This document shows positions 53,816 to 64,000 of a stretch of DNA of 64,000 bases, one piece after another. Each line of letters starts with the position of its first letter. Position 1 is the first letter of the stretch. The notes under the pieces are model-generated. The model saw nothing but the letters and a program-made list of their open reading frames with translations. It was not told the DNA's origin and ran no database searches. Both the position numbers and the translations under genes were made by a program. Origin of the DNA: Ryuthela nishihirai (taxonomy: Eukaryota; Arthropoda; Arachnida; Araneae; Heptathelidae); the NCBI GenBank assembly GCA_038380435.1, contig JAWZYU010000011.1, forward strand, positions 87,272,501-87,336,500. The letters are read 5' to 3'.

Positions 53816-54462
53816 ACTGGAAAAAGATACAATTATCAAAACAAATTAGTGTATGATCGTAAAAGTGTTGATTGACTTTGCAAATATGTTTCAGTTTGTT
53901 AAGACCCCTTGATGCACAATTTGCATACAAAATGCAATGTACGGAAACTCAGCAGAACTGCTATGATGGGAGAAGACGAAACAAAATCTCGGCATCGAAG
54001 AGATTTGATTGGCTGATTTCATTTGCCTTCAAATGGGCTGAGAGATCTTCTTGAATGAAAGAAATGGGATCGAAGGGTCAGTTGTTAGAGCAGTCTCAAA
54101 ACCAAAGCCCAACGTGGTGAGTCGCAGAGTATGTCTCTCCTGCATACTGGGGTCAGGGGTCAAGATCCATTCGGTATCGGGAATCAAACTGACAGCTCTC
54201 AGCTGGCGATCCCGGTGCGCACTTTGGACTCTCCCGTCGAAGGATGACGGGAAGGGATGGTCGCGAGCTCTATTCTGCGAAGGGAAAAGAGCAGCTTTAA
54301 AAAACCAGAAAAGAACCAGAGGGAACTCCGAGGGAATCGGCTATTGCTGGCAGATGTTGAACGCGAACGAAGTTTGAGTGCTCATCATCTGATTGGCTGT
54401 TCCCATTCCGCTGATGAAGCGGCAGGAGACAACGTCATCATGCGCCGCGAAGTGCATCGCTG
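53816..54462. other. No gene recognised
   Basis: Unassigned. Overlapping plus frames at 54051-54475 have no family. A block near 54120-54250 (TATGTCTCTCCTGCATACTG) faintly resembles SINE 1 but too weakly to call. Confidence 0.3.
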
Positions 54463-54575
54463 CTCCTTGCACTAGTGATGCCACCCTTGAAATGAAGAAA
54501 GGACCGCCCATTCAAAGAGTTCAACTGATCTCGTCTGCTTTATTTAATGCCCTTCAGAAGAGATGCGTCGGACTT
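54463..54575 (+). repeat. Dispersed repeat, copy shared with 58660-58745
   Basis: GTGATGCCACCCTTGAAATGA and TCTCGTCTGCTTTATTTAAT, then GCCCTTCAGAAGAGATG, recur in the same order at 58660-58745 with the interval shortened. Family unknown. Confidence 0.7.
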
Positions 54576-54625
54576 CAGATCGAGGCTGAAAAAGGTGAAG
54601 CAATTGAAAGGAGTCTTTTAAAGAG

Positions 54626-54812
54626 AAAACGATGCGGAGGATCAATCACCAACATCTCCTTCTGATCCAGCAGCATGCAATGAGCAATGCAATCTCTTTG
54701 GTCTCTCTTTTACATCAGAAAACGATGCGGAGGATCAATCACCAACATCTCCTTCTGATCCAACAGCGTGCAATGAGCAATGGAATCTCTTTGGTCTCTC
54801 TTTTACATCAGA
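54626..54812 (+). repeat. 93-bp tandem duplication
   Basis: Two copies of a unit starting AAAACGATGCGGAGGATC and ending TCTCTTTTACATCAGA, offset 93 bp, differing at a handful of bases. It follows the dispersed repeat directly. Confidence 0.9.
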
Positions 54813-56053
54813 ATCGAAAGCAGAAATGGATTGCTTCAATTAAGTCTCCAACACTTACAAAAAAAGGTCAAAAATAAAAAGCAAGCCTTTCTAAGAAAAC
54901 ATTTTAGAAAAGGTACTGAAATAGAAGTCAATATGGCCAACAGTGGAATAAAAATCAGAAGAACAGAAAAGCAAAATTGCAAGATGAAAAGATTTCATTT
55001 GTACCAACAATAAATTTCGATCAATTTACTCTTCATGCTGAATAGGTTTGTACAATGCGTTGATGTTAAGATCATTTTATTATTAAAAATCAATTATTAC
55101 AGTCAAGCATACAAATGAATTTTTCCATCGACACATTTACTCATCAAACAGGAAAACGAGATTTGCTTAAATTGGTGTTTATGAATTTTAAGCAAAATTC
55201 ATATTTTAGCAAGTTGTCGTGTGATTACAATTCTTCATAAGTCAAAAGGTTCTAAGAAGAAGAATTGGATGTTTATCATCATGTCTACATGAAGGCCGGG
55301 CCCCGGATCTAGGGAAGGGGGGGGGATGAGCGCAGGGGATCCATGGCAATAAAGGTAAGAAAGGCATAAAACCTAATAATGGTGGTAAAGGCAAAAAACA
55401 TTATTTTTAAAACGAAATGCAAGTTCGTTTTAAAAAAAAATGCGAAAAAGAAATTTTCGAAGACCTATAAATTTGAGGGTGAAACTTTATACTGCATTGG
55501 AAATCCAGTCTGTCGATTTTTTTCCTAGATCCTGGCCATGCATAAGTGCGAGAAAAGCCAATCAGGCGAATGAAAATGGCGTTAATAAGAGATGTGATCA
55601 TCCCCAGACAACAAGGCAGGACTCGCAATACCTTTTCTATACTAACAACAATATATCCATTTTGAAAAATTGGAGAAATTGGCTCCAGAGGCTGGAGACT
55701 ACCATTCGAGACACATTCATTCATCTGACTAAATTGGCTGGAGACTGGCAAGCCCCCATTCTTCTAATGGCATTAACGAGTCCTCTAAGCCATCTTTTCG
55801 AGACATTTTCAACGAAATGGCAATCTCCAATTTTCTGTTCGTGGGCAAACATTAAAGAACACGTGCAATTTGTGGGCAAACAGTAAACAATACACAGGCC
55901 TGTTAGAAAGTGCATTTTGTTCTGACGGTTCATTTGCATGTTCGGTCCCCCCGGAAGCGGCTTTACCACCTGATTTACATATTCTCTGCATGATATCCCA
56001 TAAGTAACTCAAATTTCGATTGTTAATTCTATATATTTTTCAAAATGTTAAGG
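54813..56053. other. No gene recognised
   Basis: An open plus frame at 55440-55886 (148 codons, starting MRKRNFRRPINLR) is the longest non-repeat frame here. It has no recognisable domain, a minus frame overlaps part of it, and no splice or promoter context was seen. I do not call it a gene. Confidence 0.3.
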
Positions 56054-56444
56054 TAAAACCGATATAAAAAAATAAATACCCCCTCAAGCACCTGCTTGCC
56101 ACAGAGGTCTGACAGGAGCCTGTCAGTTTATATGCCATAGTAGAAGGTCTGAGAGGATGGCAGGACCTCAGCAGAAAAACGACACATACATCCATGCCTT
56201 ACCCGGGGCTCGAACCCAGGTCCCTTAGATCAGTAGCCAAGCGTGCTAACCACTGGGCCACGGGAGCGCGCTTGGTTACTGATCTGAGGGACCTGGGTTC
56301 GAGCCCCGTATGTATGTGTTGTTTTTCTGCTGAGGTCCTGCCATCCTCTCAGACCTTCTACTATGGCATATAAACTGACAGGCTCCTGTCAGACCTCTGT
56401 GGCAAGCAGCTGCTTGAGGGGTATTTATTTATTTAAAACCGATA
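56054..56444. mobile_element. Head-to-head inverted pair of SINE family 2 within one target duplication
   Basis: 56065-56268 is a full SINE 2 on the minus strand. From about 56266 a second SINE 2 runs on the plus strand to 56433, starting inside its head at GCGCGCTTGGTTACTG. The heads meet at CGGGAGCGCGCTTGG. Both outer ends are SINE 3' tails, and the pair is flanked by TAAAACCGATA at 56054-56064 and 56434-56444. The single 11-bp duplication around both indicates one insertion event. Confidence 0.9.
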
Positions 56445-57147
56445 CGCTTCTTAATTTTTTCCCTTGAGTGTATCAGTTTGCCTAATACACGGTTCACGAA
56501 ATACGGGGCGCCTAATATTTTAGCCTTACTTGATTACCCTTTTGATAGATAAAACCTTCGACTGCTAGCCACTTAAGTCTCAGAAAATTGTCTGGTTCTT
56601 AAATTTTGTGTTTGGCTTTTAGCTCCCTGCAAAAGAATTCGCTCCCGAACCTAATGAATTCTGAATGTTTGCGGAATGGCAGGCAGGTGGCGCTCAATTG
56701 TTTTTCTTTGTGATGGATGGGGTCGGATTTCCTCCGCCAGTGATTGGCTTACGATAGTATGAGGATATGACGTAAATCAAGTGATGCCAATCTTCAGATG
56801 AGCCATACCTCGTGCCAGATGATCTTCAGGGTCTGTTTCCGCTCATATGACCCTCAGGGATTGCGCAACCCAGATATTGTTGTTATTGTCATTCCATGCG
56901 GGAGGGTTGCAGTGAAGACAATGTAGGGAGAATTTAAGACACTAATTTAAATGTTCAAGTTGCTTGATTCAAAAACGTGCACAGAAATTGCCTCGTTCTT
57001 TGATGCATTAATGAAATGCCAACAAGTTGTATATTATAAAGAAATAATATGAGCATGACGGTGAAGGTCAAGTAAAAGGAGGAATATATAAAATATATTC
57101 ATCAAGGGATAAAAAATAGAACAACAGAGAGTAATGTTAGATGATTG
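56445..57147. other. No gene recognised; CTCF-like core
   Basis: GCAGGTGGCGCTC at about 56684-56696 resembles the fly CTCF core AGGTGGCGC. By-eye motif only. The rest is unassigned. Confidence 0.25.
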
Positions 57148-57620
57148 TACAGTCGCTCAAAAAAGTATTCGAACACTATGGTTGATTACAAAATTCAGAA
57201 AAAATATCTGGCAACGATTTTTTTAGAAATTAGTGATCTGGTAACCTTCGTTTCACGTGACACGAAGGTTGCCAGATCACTAATTTCTTTAAATAAAAAA
57301 TCGTTGCCAGATATTGTTTCTGAATTCTGTAATCAACCATAGGGTTCGGATACTTTTTTGAGCGACTGTAGGTGGTCATATTATTTTGATACTAGATCGT
57401 GTGGGCTCACTCACGGAAATATTGAGCATGTGCAGTTACCGTTCACAGCAAACTGGAGCGTGTACAGTTGCTGTACACACTCCAGATATTTTTCCTGAAT
57501 TCTGTAATCACGTGACACGAAGGTTGCCAGATCACTAATTTAAAAAAAAATCGTTGCCAGATATTTTTTCTGAATTCTGTAATCAACCATAGTGTTCGGA
57601 TACTTTTTTGAGCGATTGTA
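57148..57620. mobile_element. Composite palindromic MITE, copy 3
   Basis: Full foldback MITE (57148-57370) followed by linker, GGAGCGTGTACAG hairpin block and further MITE arms to 57620, in the same order as copy 2. The right block here contains an additional near-complete half (57500-57620) compared with copy 2. Ends lie on TA. Confidence 0.87.
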
Positions 57621-58659
57621 CAGGGGAAAAAGGATGGCGAATAATAATCTACAAAATCAGCAAGCGAAAGGTGGGCGACTCTCATTTCTTATAGAGAAAA
57701 ATAATCCCTTAACCTTTGTTTTCTCTGCTTTCGAGGAGTTTTTTTTTTAATAATTCTTTGTAGACATAATGAGCTGCGGTGTATTGTGCGCAAGATCAAT
57801 AACAACCTTATTTGCATATCTGAATTGAAACAAATGCACATTACTTACAACTCAGATATGCAAATGATATTGGCCTTTCTGTGATCAGAGTTAAGTTCAT
57901 TTTTAGCCATTATTAATATAAACTGTTAAAAAGAAGTTCCTCGTTTCAGTTTTGAATGCAAGTGTAAATGAATGGACAATATTAAGAATTTTCTTTCTGT
58001 AAAAACCTACAACTAATATTTGAAATAAGAAAATTCAGTTAAAGAAGGAAATGACTAAGCCTGTCTAATTGGTGAAATAATGAAAATATTCTTACTAACT
58101 TTGCCAATTGATAATTTGACGAGCAAAAATTGCTTTAATAGTCGAAATACGAGGAGAGAGGAGAGTTAAGATTGAAAATTCTTTTGCGGAAAACCTCTCG
58201 GTAATCGAAGTCCCGGTTCTTTCATCAAATCATCGAAGGAGGTCAACCGGAAACACAAACAGCAGACATAGCAACAGAAAAGAGGGAAAAAAAGTTCGTG
58301 TGCTGGTTAAAAATTCGTTTTGTGGCAATGCCTGCGTCGTTGTGACGCGGTTGCAACAAGGAAAGGGAATTAAGAACAGAAGGATAAAAGGAACTTCGAA
58401 ATTGCGATGCATCTCTAGAATCGAAAGATGAAGAAATCAGAAGAAGAAATTACGAACACACTTTCGCTTCATAAAATTTTCACGAAAACCTTTGAACTTT
58501 TTTTGCTTTTAGAATAAAATTAAATGTCTACCAATGGAGGGACAGACATTGTGACACCCAATCTGTACGCACTGGAAGAAAAAACCGTCGAAAACGGCGA
58601 GGTTTTTTCTTTTTGAAACGAGCTAATAATCAGTACGCATGCGCAGTGATTTGTGCAAT
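57621..58659. other. No gene recognised
   Basis: AT-rich. An imperfect inverted repeat around ATTTGCATATCTGAATT (about 57809-57870) is present. Short frames only. Confidence 0.3.
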
Positions 58660-58745
58660 ATCAGCTCCTTCCACTAATGATGCCACCCTTGAAGTGAGTC
58701 TCGTCTGCTTTATTTAATGCCCTCCAGAAGAGATGCAGAGGGCTT
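58660..58745 (+). repeat. Dispersed repeat, second copy
   Basis: Matches 54463-54575 in ordered blocks (AATGATGCCACCCTTGAA, TCTCGTCTGCTTTATTTAAT, CCAGAAGAGATGCAGAG). Confidence 0.7.
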
Positions 58746-59104
58746 CTCTTAGCATATTTATAGAGCTTCTCTTAGTTAAATCTTTTTTATTCTTTTATAG
58801 GGCTTATCTTTGTTAAAATTTCTAATCTAAAGAGATCCTGAAGCAGAATGAAATCTCTACTTCCGGTACATAGAGATCCGATGTGGTAGAGTTTTCCACG
58901 TGCGATGAGATCATGTGATGAGTGCTTTGTTAAGATCTTCGCTTTATTCTTCCACGTGGCTATCCTTAATTTTTTTAACACCTTCCTGGTGACGATAATT
59001 CAAACTTTTTTAATACTTAAAAATAAATCTGAGATTGATTTATACTACACTACAGTTAATAAAACGCATTAGGATATTTCGTAGAGTCTAATTAAAAGTG
59101 AGTT
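58746..59104. other. No gene recognised
   Basis: A GGGCTTCTCTTAG-like block is repeated at short intervals (58740-58805). Nothing else. Confidence 0.3.
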
Positions 59105-59310
59105 AGGTTGTATAACTTCTGAGCGGTACTAATAAGAAAAGCCTCTGATGCACTCGGGCCCACGGCTTAGCCTCCCATCCGAAGGACAGTTGTCTTGGCA
59201 ACCGATCCTTGTCTCCTCTCTCACCGACGCCAGAGAGAGGAAATCAATCGCAACTTTGTCAACGTTGACACTCGAATCTGTGTAAGAGCTGAACGCACTA
59301 CCACTGAGCC
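59105..59310 (-). mobile_element. SINE family 1, highly degenerate copy
   Basis: Minus-strand remnants: ACTTCTGAGCGGTACT, CCCACGGCTTAGCCTCCC, ATCCGAAGGACAG and a decayed tRNA-like head region (GTCAACGTTGACACTCGAAT, then ACCACTGAGCCAACG). Large parts of the body are deleted. Confidence 0.55.
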
Positions 59311-60860
59311 AACGTCCCCTCCCTCCCTCCCCGGCCCCTCCAATGAAATGTAGAACATTGACTAGATTTGAAGTCACGGTTCGTTGGACCACGTGGTATT
59401 ACATTACGTGCTTATAACAGTTCAGTCACGTACTTTGGTTACGTATCATTCTGTGACTTGCACAACTTTCATGTCATGTCACCATGGCAACGATTTTATC
59501 ATTGGAACTGGTAGGGGGGAAAATTAAATATGATTATTCGTCGAACTATTAGGCAATAGCGTCAACGGGTATTGCTGGCACTTGGGAATCAACTATGCAA
59601 AGATTAAAACTGACACTAAAAAATTCAAATCTGTATAAAATTAAATGTTCACTTTAGAGAAATTTTGAACAGGACTGGGTGAAACTGATTATAACTGAAG
59701 CTGAGATCCAGTTCGAACGTGTAATGGAGATTTCTTTTTTTTATCCACTGGGAACAGCAATTCCAAACATCCGCCAGCAAATGAGGCAATGTTGCCAAAT
59801 GGTTTCAACATCTTGCGAGAATCAAATGCAGCAGAGTTAAAAAACTACATTTTAAAACACTTTTTGAAATATTTCTTTTTTCTACTATTGCAACACATTT
59901 GTTTAAAGAATTTAAACTCAACTGTTAATATTTGAATGTCAAAAGTAAAAAATATTAAGCGCTCTAAATCTTAATAACACAGAATGCATCCATTCAGTTC
60001 AGCCATTCCGTTGACTGATTTAGAACCCTTTTCGTGCGCAGCGCCCTCTTCACTCTTTAGAACATAGCTTCGTGGAATTGAATCCCCCCCCCCCCCCTAG
60101 TATTAAACTAATTGAAATAATATTTACTTTGTATACAAAGTCAAGGGTATTCACTAGCCATGATTTTTTATTTCCATCGCTATCATCTCTTTCTACTGAA
60201 GAGAATGCCCCATCGCCCCCCGCCCCCCATCCCAAATTCTCTAAACCTCTTTCCTTAGTAACCGCTGATGCACAGAACGTTTCAATGATCTGAGACGCGC
60301 TCATTACTAAATAGCAACATTTTAAGTAAGAAATGTTAGAGATTGCTCCAAGGGCAAGTGGGGGTCAAATTTCAATTGCATTGCGGCGCGATAAAATACT
60401 CCGGCATTTCCTACGATACTTTTCCCACTTTCCGGCCAGGGGCAAAGGCAACTTTTTCTTATTACTTGGTTTCGATTCTCCGAATTTGAAATCTTTTTCA
60501 CTCACGCTGAAGTGGGTGAAAAGAAATCCCTCAGCTGCTGAAAGGAAAGCGCAGGTGCATGGCACTACTTGTTGGCATAGCCAATGTATTGGAATATAAA
60601 AAATCAGTGCTTCAGGAAAGAGATCTGGAATTTCAAGTTCAAATAAATTTCCATTTTAATGATATCTCCTTAGATAAGGTGAACCATCAATCAATTATTC
60701 CCGCGTGCATCATTTTCTCTCTTTGAGCCCCCCTGGGCATCCACTGAGAGTTGAAGAGGTGGGGAGGGAAGAAGAGCAGTTGCCCTCCTCCCTAGGAAAA
60801 TTGTTCAAAAATTTTATCAATGATGAATCGTATTAGGTGTACCAAATATCGATATTTTTC
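59311..60860. other. No gene recognised
   Basis: AT-rich with a C-run at about 60085-60098. Overlapping frames at 60050-60599 have no domain. Confidence 0.35.
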
Positions 60861-61265
60861 CCCTGTACGAAAGGGGGCGGCTCAGTCGGTAGCGCGCCAG
60901 GCTCGTAATCTGTAGTTCCCAGGTTCCAGTCCCAGCTGGGTCAGCGTTAAGATTTATCTCCGCAAAATTCCGCGCCCTGCCCACGGTCAGTAGGGGACAC
61001 CGATGGGCTTGGAAAGGCCGCCGTCCGTCGGATGGTACGTTAAGCCGTGGGTCCGTGTGTGGGATAGACATACTCTGTGCACGTTAAAGAACACGCTGGA
61101 TGGCCTTGACGGGAGGCTACCATCTGTCTCCCAACAGCTGTTCCAGTGGGTCCCCTCCCCCAACCTTCTCTGAGCCTTCGGGGTCCATGTGACCTGGCCA
61201 TTTAGCCCATGGTGTGCAAAAAAGTGCCTTTCAGAGGTAAAACAACCCAACAACCCTGTACGAAA
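60861..61265 (+). mobile_element. SINE family 1, full length with 12-bp target duplication
   Basis: The SINE lies at 60873-61253, flanked by CCCTGTACGAAA at 60861-60872 and 61254-61265. The head has A box GCGGCTCAGTCGGTAGCG and a B box with one insertion-like change (GGTTCCAGTCCC). The tail is GGTAAAACAACCCAACAA. It is close in sequence to 11408-11792. Confidence 0.93.
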
Positions 61266-61632
61266 TGTAATTTTGATTTTTAATTTGCGTTTTCTTCTGT
61301 TTTCGGAAGCAAATCATTTATTTCATTTATCACTAGAAGAATTCCCTGGTCTTAATATAAAATAAATGATGCACGAAAATAGCATTTTCTCACTTTACAT
61401 GAAATTTAAGGTGAATGAAATCTCTTCGTTGGGAGATTTTCCTCCATCTCTTTTATGAAGACATAATTTTAGCTAGCCAATTATATTCCCCAAATAATCC
61501 AATTTCATTTCAGATATAACTAATTAGGCTTCCTAATAATTTACGTAATTGTTTACGTAAAATTAATGAAATAAATTAGGAAAATATCATTTTCGGCTAA
61601 TTACGTATTGGGTGAGGAAGTTTAGAGCTTTT
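61266..61632. other. AT-rich spacer
   Basis: Nothing recognised. Confidence 0.35.
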
Positions 61633-62562
61633 CTTTAACTCTGTTAACGGTTCTTTAAAAATCAACATAATCAAGTTAAAACGGTTCCTTTAACTCTGCT
61701 AATGGTTCCCTTGAATATGAGCATCATCAACGTTACAGGGTTCCTTTAACCCTGCTAATGGTTCCCTTGAATATGAGCATCATCAACGTTACAGGGTTCC
61801 TTTAACCCTGTTAATGGTTCCCTTGAATATGAGCATCATCAACGTTGCAGGGTTCCTTCAACCCTGCTACTGGTTCCCTTGAATATGAGCATCATCAACG
61901 TTAAGGGTTCCTTTAACCCTGTTAATGGTTCCCTTGAATATGAGCATCATCAACGTTGCAGAGTTCCTTCAACCCTGCTACTGGTTCCCTTGAATATGAG
62001 CATCATCAACGTTAAGGGTTCCTTTAACCCTGCTAATGGTTCCCTTGAATATGAGCATCATCAACGTTGCAGGGTTCCTTCAACCCTGCTAATGGTTCCC
62101 TTGAATATGAGCATCATCAACGTTGCAGGGTTCCTTCAACCCTGTTAATGGTTCCCGTGAATATGAGCATCATCAACGTTGCAGGGTTCCTTCAACCCTG
62201 TTAATGGTTCCCTTGAATATGAGCATCATCAACGTTAAGGGTTCCTTTAACCCTGCTAATGGTTCCCTTGAATATGAGCATCATCAACGTTGCAGGGTTC
62301 CTTCAACCCTGCTAATGGTTCCCTTGAATATGAGCATCATCAACGTTGCAGGGTTCCTTCAACCCTGTTAATGGTTCCTTTGAATATGAGCATCATCAAC
62401 GTTACAGGGTTCCTTTAACCCTGCTAATGGTTCCTTTGAATATGAGCATCATCAACGTTACAGGGTTCCTTTAACCCTGTTAATGGTTCCTTTGAATATG
62501 AGCATCATCAACGTTACAGGGTTCCTTTAACCCTGTTAATGGTTCCGTTTACAGAGTTAAAG
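61633..62562. repeat. 56-bp minisatellite bounded by short inverted repeats
   Basis: About 15 tandem units of 55-56 bp containing GGTTCCCTTGAATATGAGCA, TCATCAACGTT and AGGGTTCCTTTAACCCTG. The last is itself palindromic (AGGGTT/AACCCT). The array is bounded on the left by CTTTAACTCTGTTAACGG (from 61633) and on the right by its near-perfect inverse (62545-62562). Hence it may be the interior of a foldback-type element. Confidence 0.9.
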
Positions 62563-62825
62563 GAACAGATCGTTGATTTACATGGGGGAGAATTTCAACT
62601 TATCATTATTCATTTAAGTTTATCTGAAACAGAGCAATTGTGTTTTACGAAGCATAAGAAATGGCGCCAACGATAAGGCAAAGCAACAGTAATCATAAGG
62701 CCTATGCTATATAGCTTTCCAATATTAACTTTTTAAAACGCCACTTTATGTAAAAAATCTAGTTCCCTATTTAGCGAGAATATTTTCTGAAAAAATACCG
62801 GAACAGTGTTCCAATGTAACTTAAC
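62563..62825. other. Unassigned spacer
   Basis: Nothing recognised. Confidence 0.3.
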
Positions 62826-63030
62826 TGGCAAGCCTTAACTGGCATAGTGGTTAGGCAGCTAGCGACTGTTCCAGCAAGGCAAACATTGTGTGTTGTGTTA
62901 GCTCTAACTAAGGCAGTGGTCAGCAGTGACTTAGGTCTTAGTAGGGCATGTCCTTGTATGAGAAGGCCTTTATTAAGCTAGGAGTAGCTTCTAGGATTCT
63001 TCTCTGTCCTATATGTCGCAAATAAAAAAA
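62826..63030 (+). mobile_element. Possible third SINE family
   Basis: ACTGGCATAGTGGTTAGGC at about 62838 resembles a tRNA A box, and the block ends with a (A)n-like AAATAAAAAAAAA at about 63019-63032. A B box is not clear. Only one copy is present, so assignment is tentative. Confidence 0.35.
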
Positions 63031-63687
63031 AAATGTCACTCTCCCCCACACACAACCCGCCTGCAAAAATTACCTATTGGGGTTCGCAGCAGAGGGATAA
63101 AAAAATTAAAACAACGAGTATGGAAATAATTTGTCACAGCGCCAGTGAAAATGATTTATCATTTTTACAAAAGTACATAATTCGGTGATATATTCCACAA
63201 AATTGAAGATAAATTTAGAACCTTTAAAGCAATTTTACTTCCATGTATACAATAGACTGCGTTTATATCACAGGTTCCCATACACTTTAAGCCAACCACT
63301 TTTTTTGAGTCTTTACCCTTCATAAAATTGAAAATATTTCTTCTTGCTGAAACCAGATGAAATAATGTTTGCCGTGAATGCAAATTTAGGAATATTTTTT
63401 ATCCATGTTCTTATAACGTGGATATCATGTTAGAAGATATAGTATCATTGGAGCCACGACGTTTGGAGGACGTTGCCAGTCCGCTCTTTAGTAATATAGC
63501 CTCGATGAATGGAACTTCGAAAGTGTGGCCATTACTTTTTTTGAAAGTTTCAAAATCTAATCTATGTAATCTATAGAAAAACTCCAGAAAAAAAACCTAT
63601 AATAATAGTAAAAAGAAAAAAATGCCCTCTTATTTTATAAAACACCCCCAAGTATTGCTTCAGTTAAGTACCATCGATTTCTGTTTT
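63031..63687. other. No gene recognised
   Basis: AT-rich. A minus frame at 63383-63165 has no domain. Confidence 0.35.
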
Positions 63688-64000
63688 GTTGTTTAACCTC
63701 TGAGCGGCACTTTTTTGCACACCATGGGCTAAATAGCTAGGTCATATGGACCCCGAAGGCTCAGAGAAGGTTGGGGGAGGAGACCCACTGGAACAGCTGT
63801 TGGGAGGCAGATGGTAGCCTCCCGTTAAGGCCATCCAGCGTGTTCTTTAACGTGCACAGGTTATGGCTCTCCCGCACACGGGGCCACGGCTTAACGTCCC
63901 ATCCGACGGACGCGGGTCTTTCCAAGCCCATCGCTGTCCCCTACTGACTACGTGGGCAGGGCGAGGAACTTTGCGGAGATAAATCTCAACGCTGACCCAG
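63688..64000 (-). mobile_element. SINE family 1, running off the window
   Basis: Minus-strand copy from its 3' end (GTTGTTTAACCTCTGAGCGG) through the body to GAGATAAATCTCAACGCTGA and CCCAG at the window edge. The tRNA-like head would lie just beyond. Confidence 0.92.

Noticed and set aside
54110..54250. Degenerate SINE 1 copy
   Set aside because: Only one block (GTCTCTCCTGCATACTG) resembles the SINE; order and neighbours do not match.
55440..55886. 148-codon open frame as a gene
   Set aside because: No recognisable family, no promoter or splice signals, and a minus-strand frame of 114 codons overlaps it.

Overview
The window is nuclear DNA of an animal, probably an arthropod and perhaps a chelicerate such as a spider. 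The basis is the repertoire: Tc1/mariner transposases, RTE-like and CR1-like LINEs, tRNA-derived SINEs, long satellite arrays and AT-rich introns. The taxon is inferred from memory of similar transposon families, not demonstrated. There are no bacterial-style operons. Almost all recognisable sequence is mobile or repetitive; only two short candidate host exons were found.

Layout. 1-2.45 kb: relics of an RNase H-bearing LINE and a Tc1 transposase. 3.7-4.9 kb: a composite palindromic MITE and a hAT MITE with an 8-bp target duplication. 6.35-6.7 kb: a minus-strand signal-peptide exon whose splice-donor region is repeated downstream in the intron. 7.9-9.1 kb: a CR1-like relic and a second composite MITE. 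9.8-12.6 kb: SINEs and a CpG-rich stretch. 13.6-15.9 kb: a 28-bp minisatellite. 16.5-24.8 kb: two nearly full-length RTE-like copies in opposite orientation, both lacking the reverse-transcriptase YADD box. 27-34 kb: SINEs, a restriction-like-endonuclease relic, a third RTE fragment that keeps YADD, a deleted Tc1 element and another MITE. About 35.5 kb: a candidate first exon on the plus strand.

The centrepiece is at 38,515-42,901. It is a minus-strand LTR retrotransposon with two 621-bp LTRs that look identical, a 4-bp target duplication, a tRNA-Leu-type primer-binding site and a polypurine tract. Its only long ORF (1068 codons, unbroken) has no protease, reverse transcriptase or integrase core. 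It fuses a gag-like start, an unrecognised middle, about 350 residues of thymidine phosphorylase, a C2H2 zinc-finger fragment and the C-terminal tail of a Ty3/gypsy integrase. This looks like a gene-transducing, non-autonomous retroelement comparable in logic to maize Bs1.

43-64 kb: further SINEs, a 5.5-kb satellite of 129-bp units (each three 43-bp monomers) open in one frame over long stretches, a head-to-head SINE pair inside one target duplication, a third composite MITE, and a 56-bp minisatellite bounded by inverted repeats. The elements do not form a pathway. They are a layered record of autonomous families, their defective derivatives and the parasites that depend on them.
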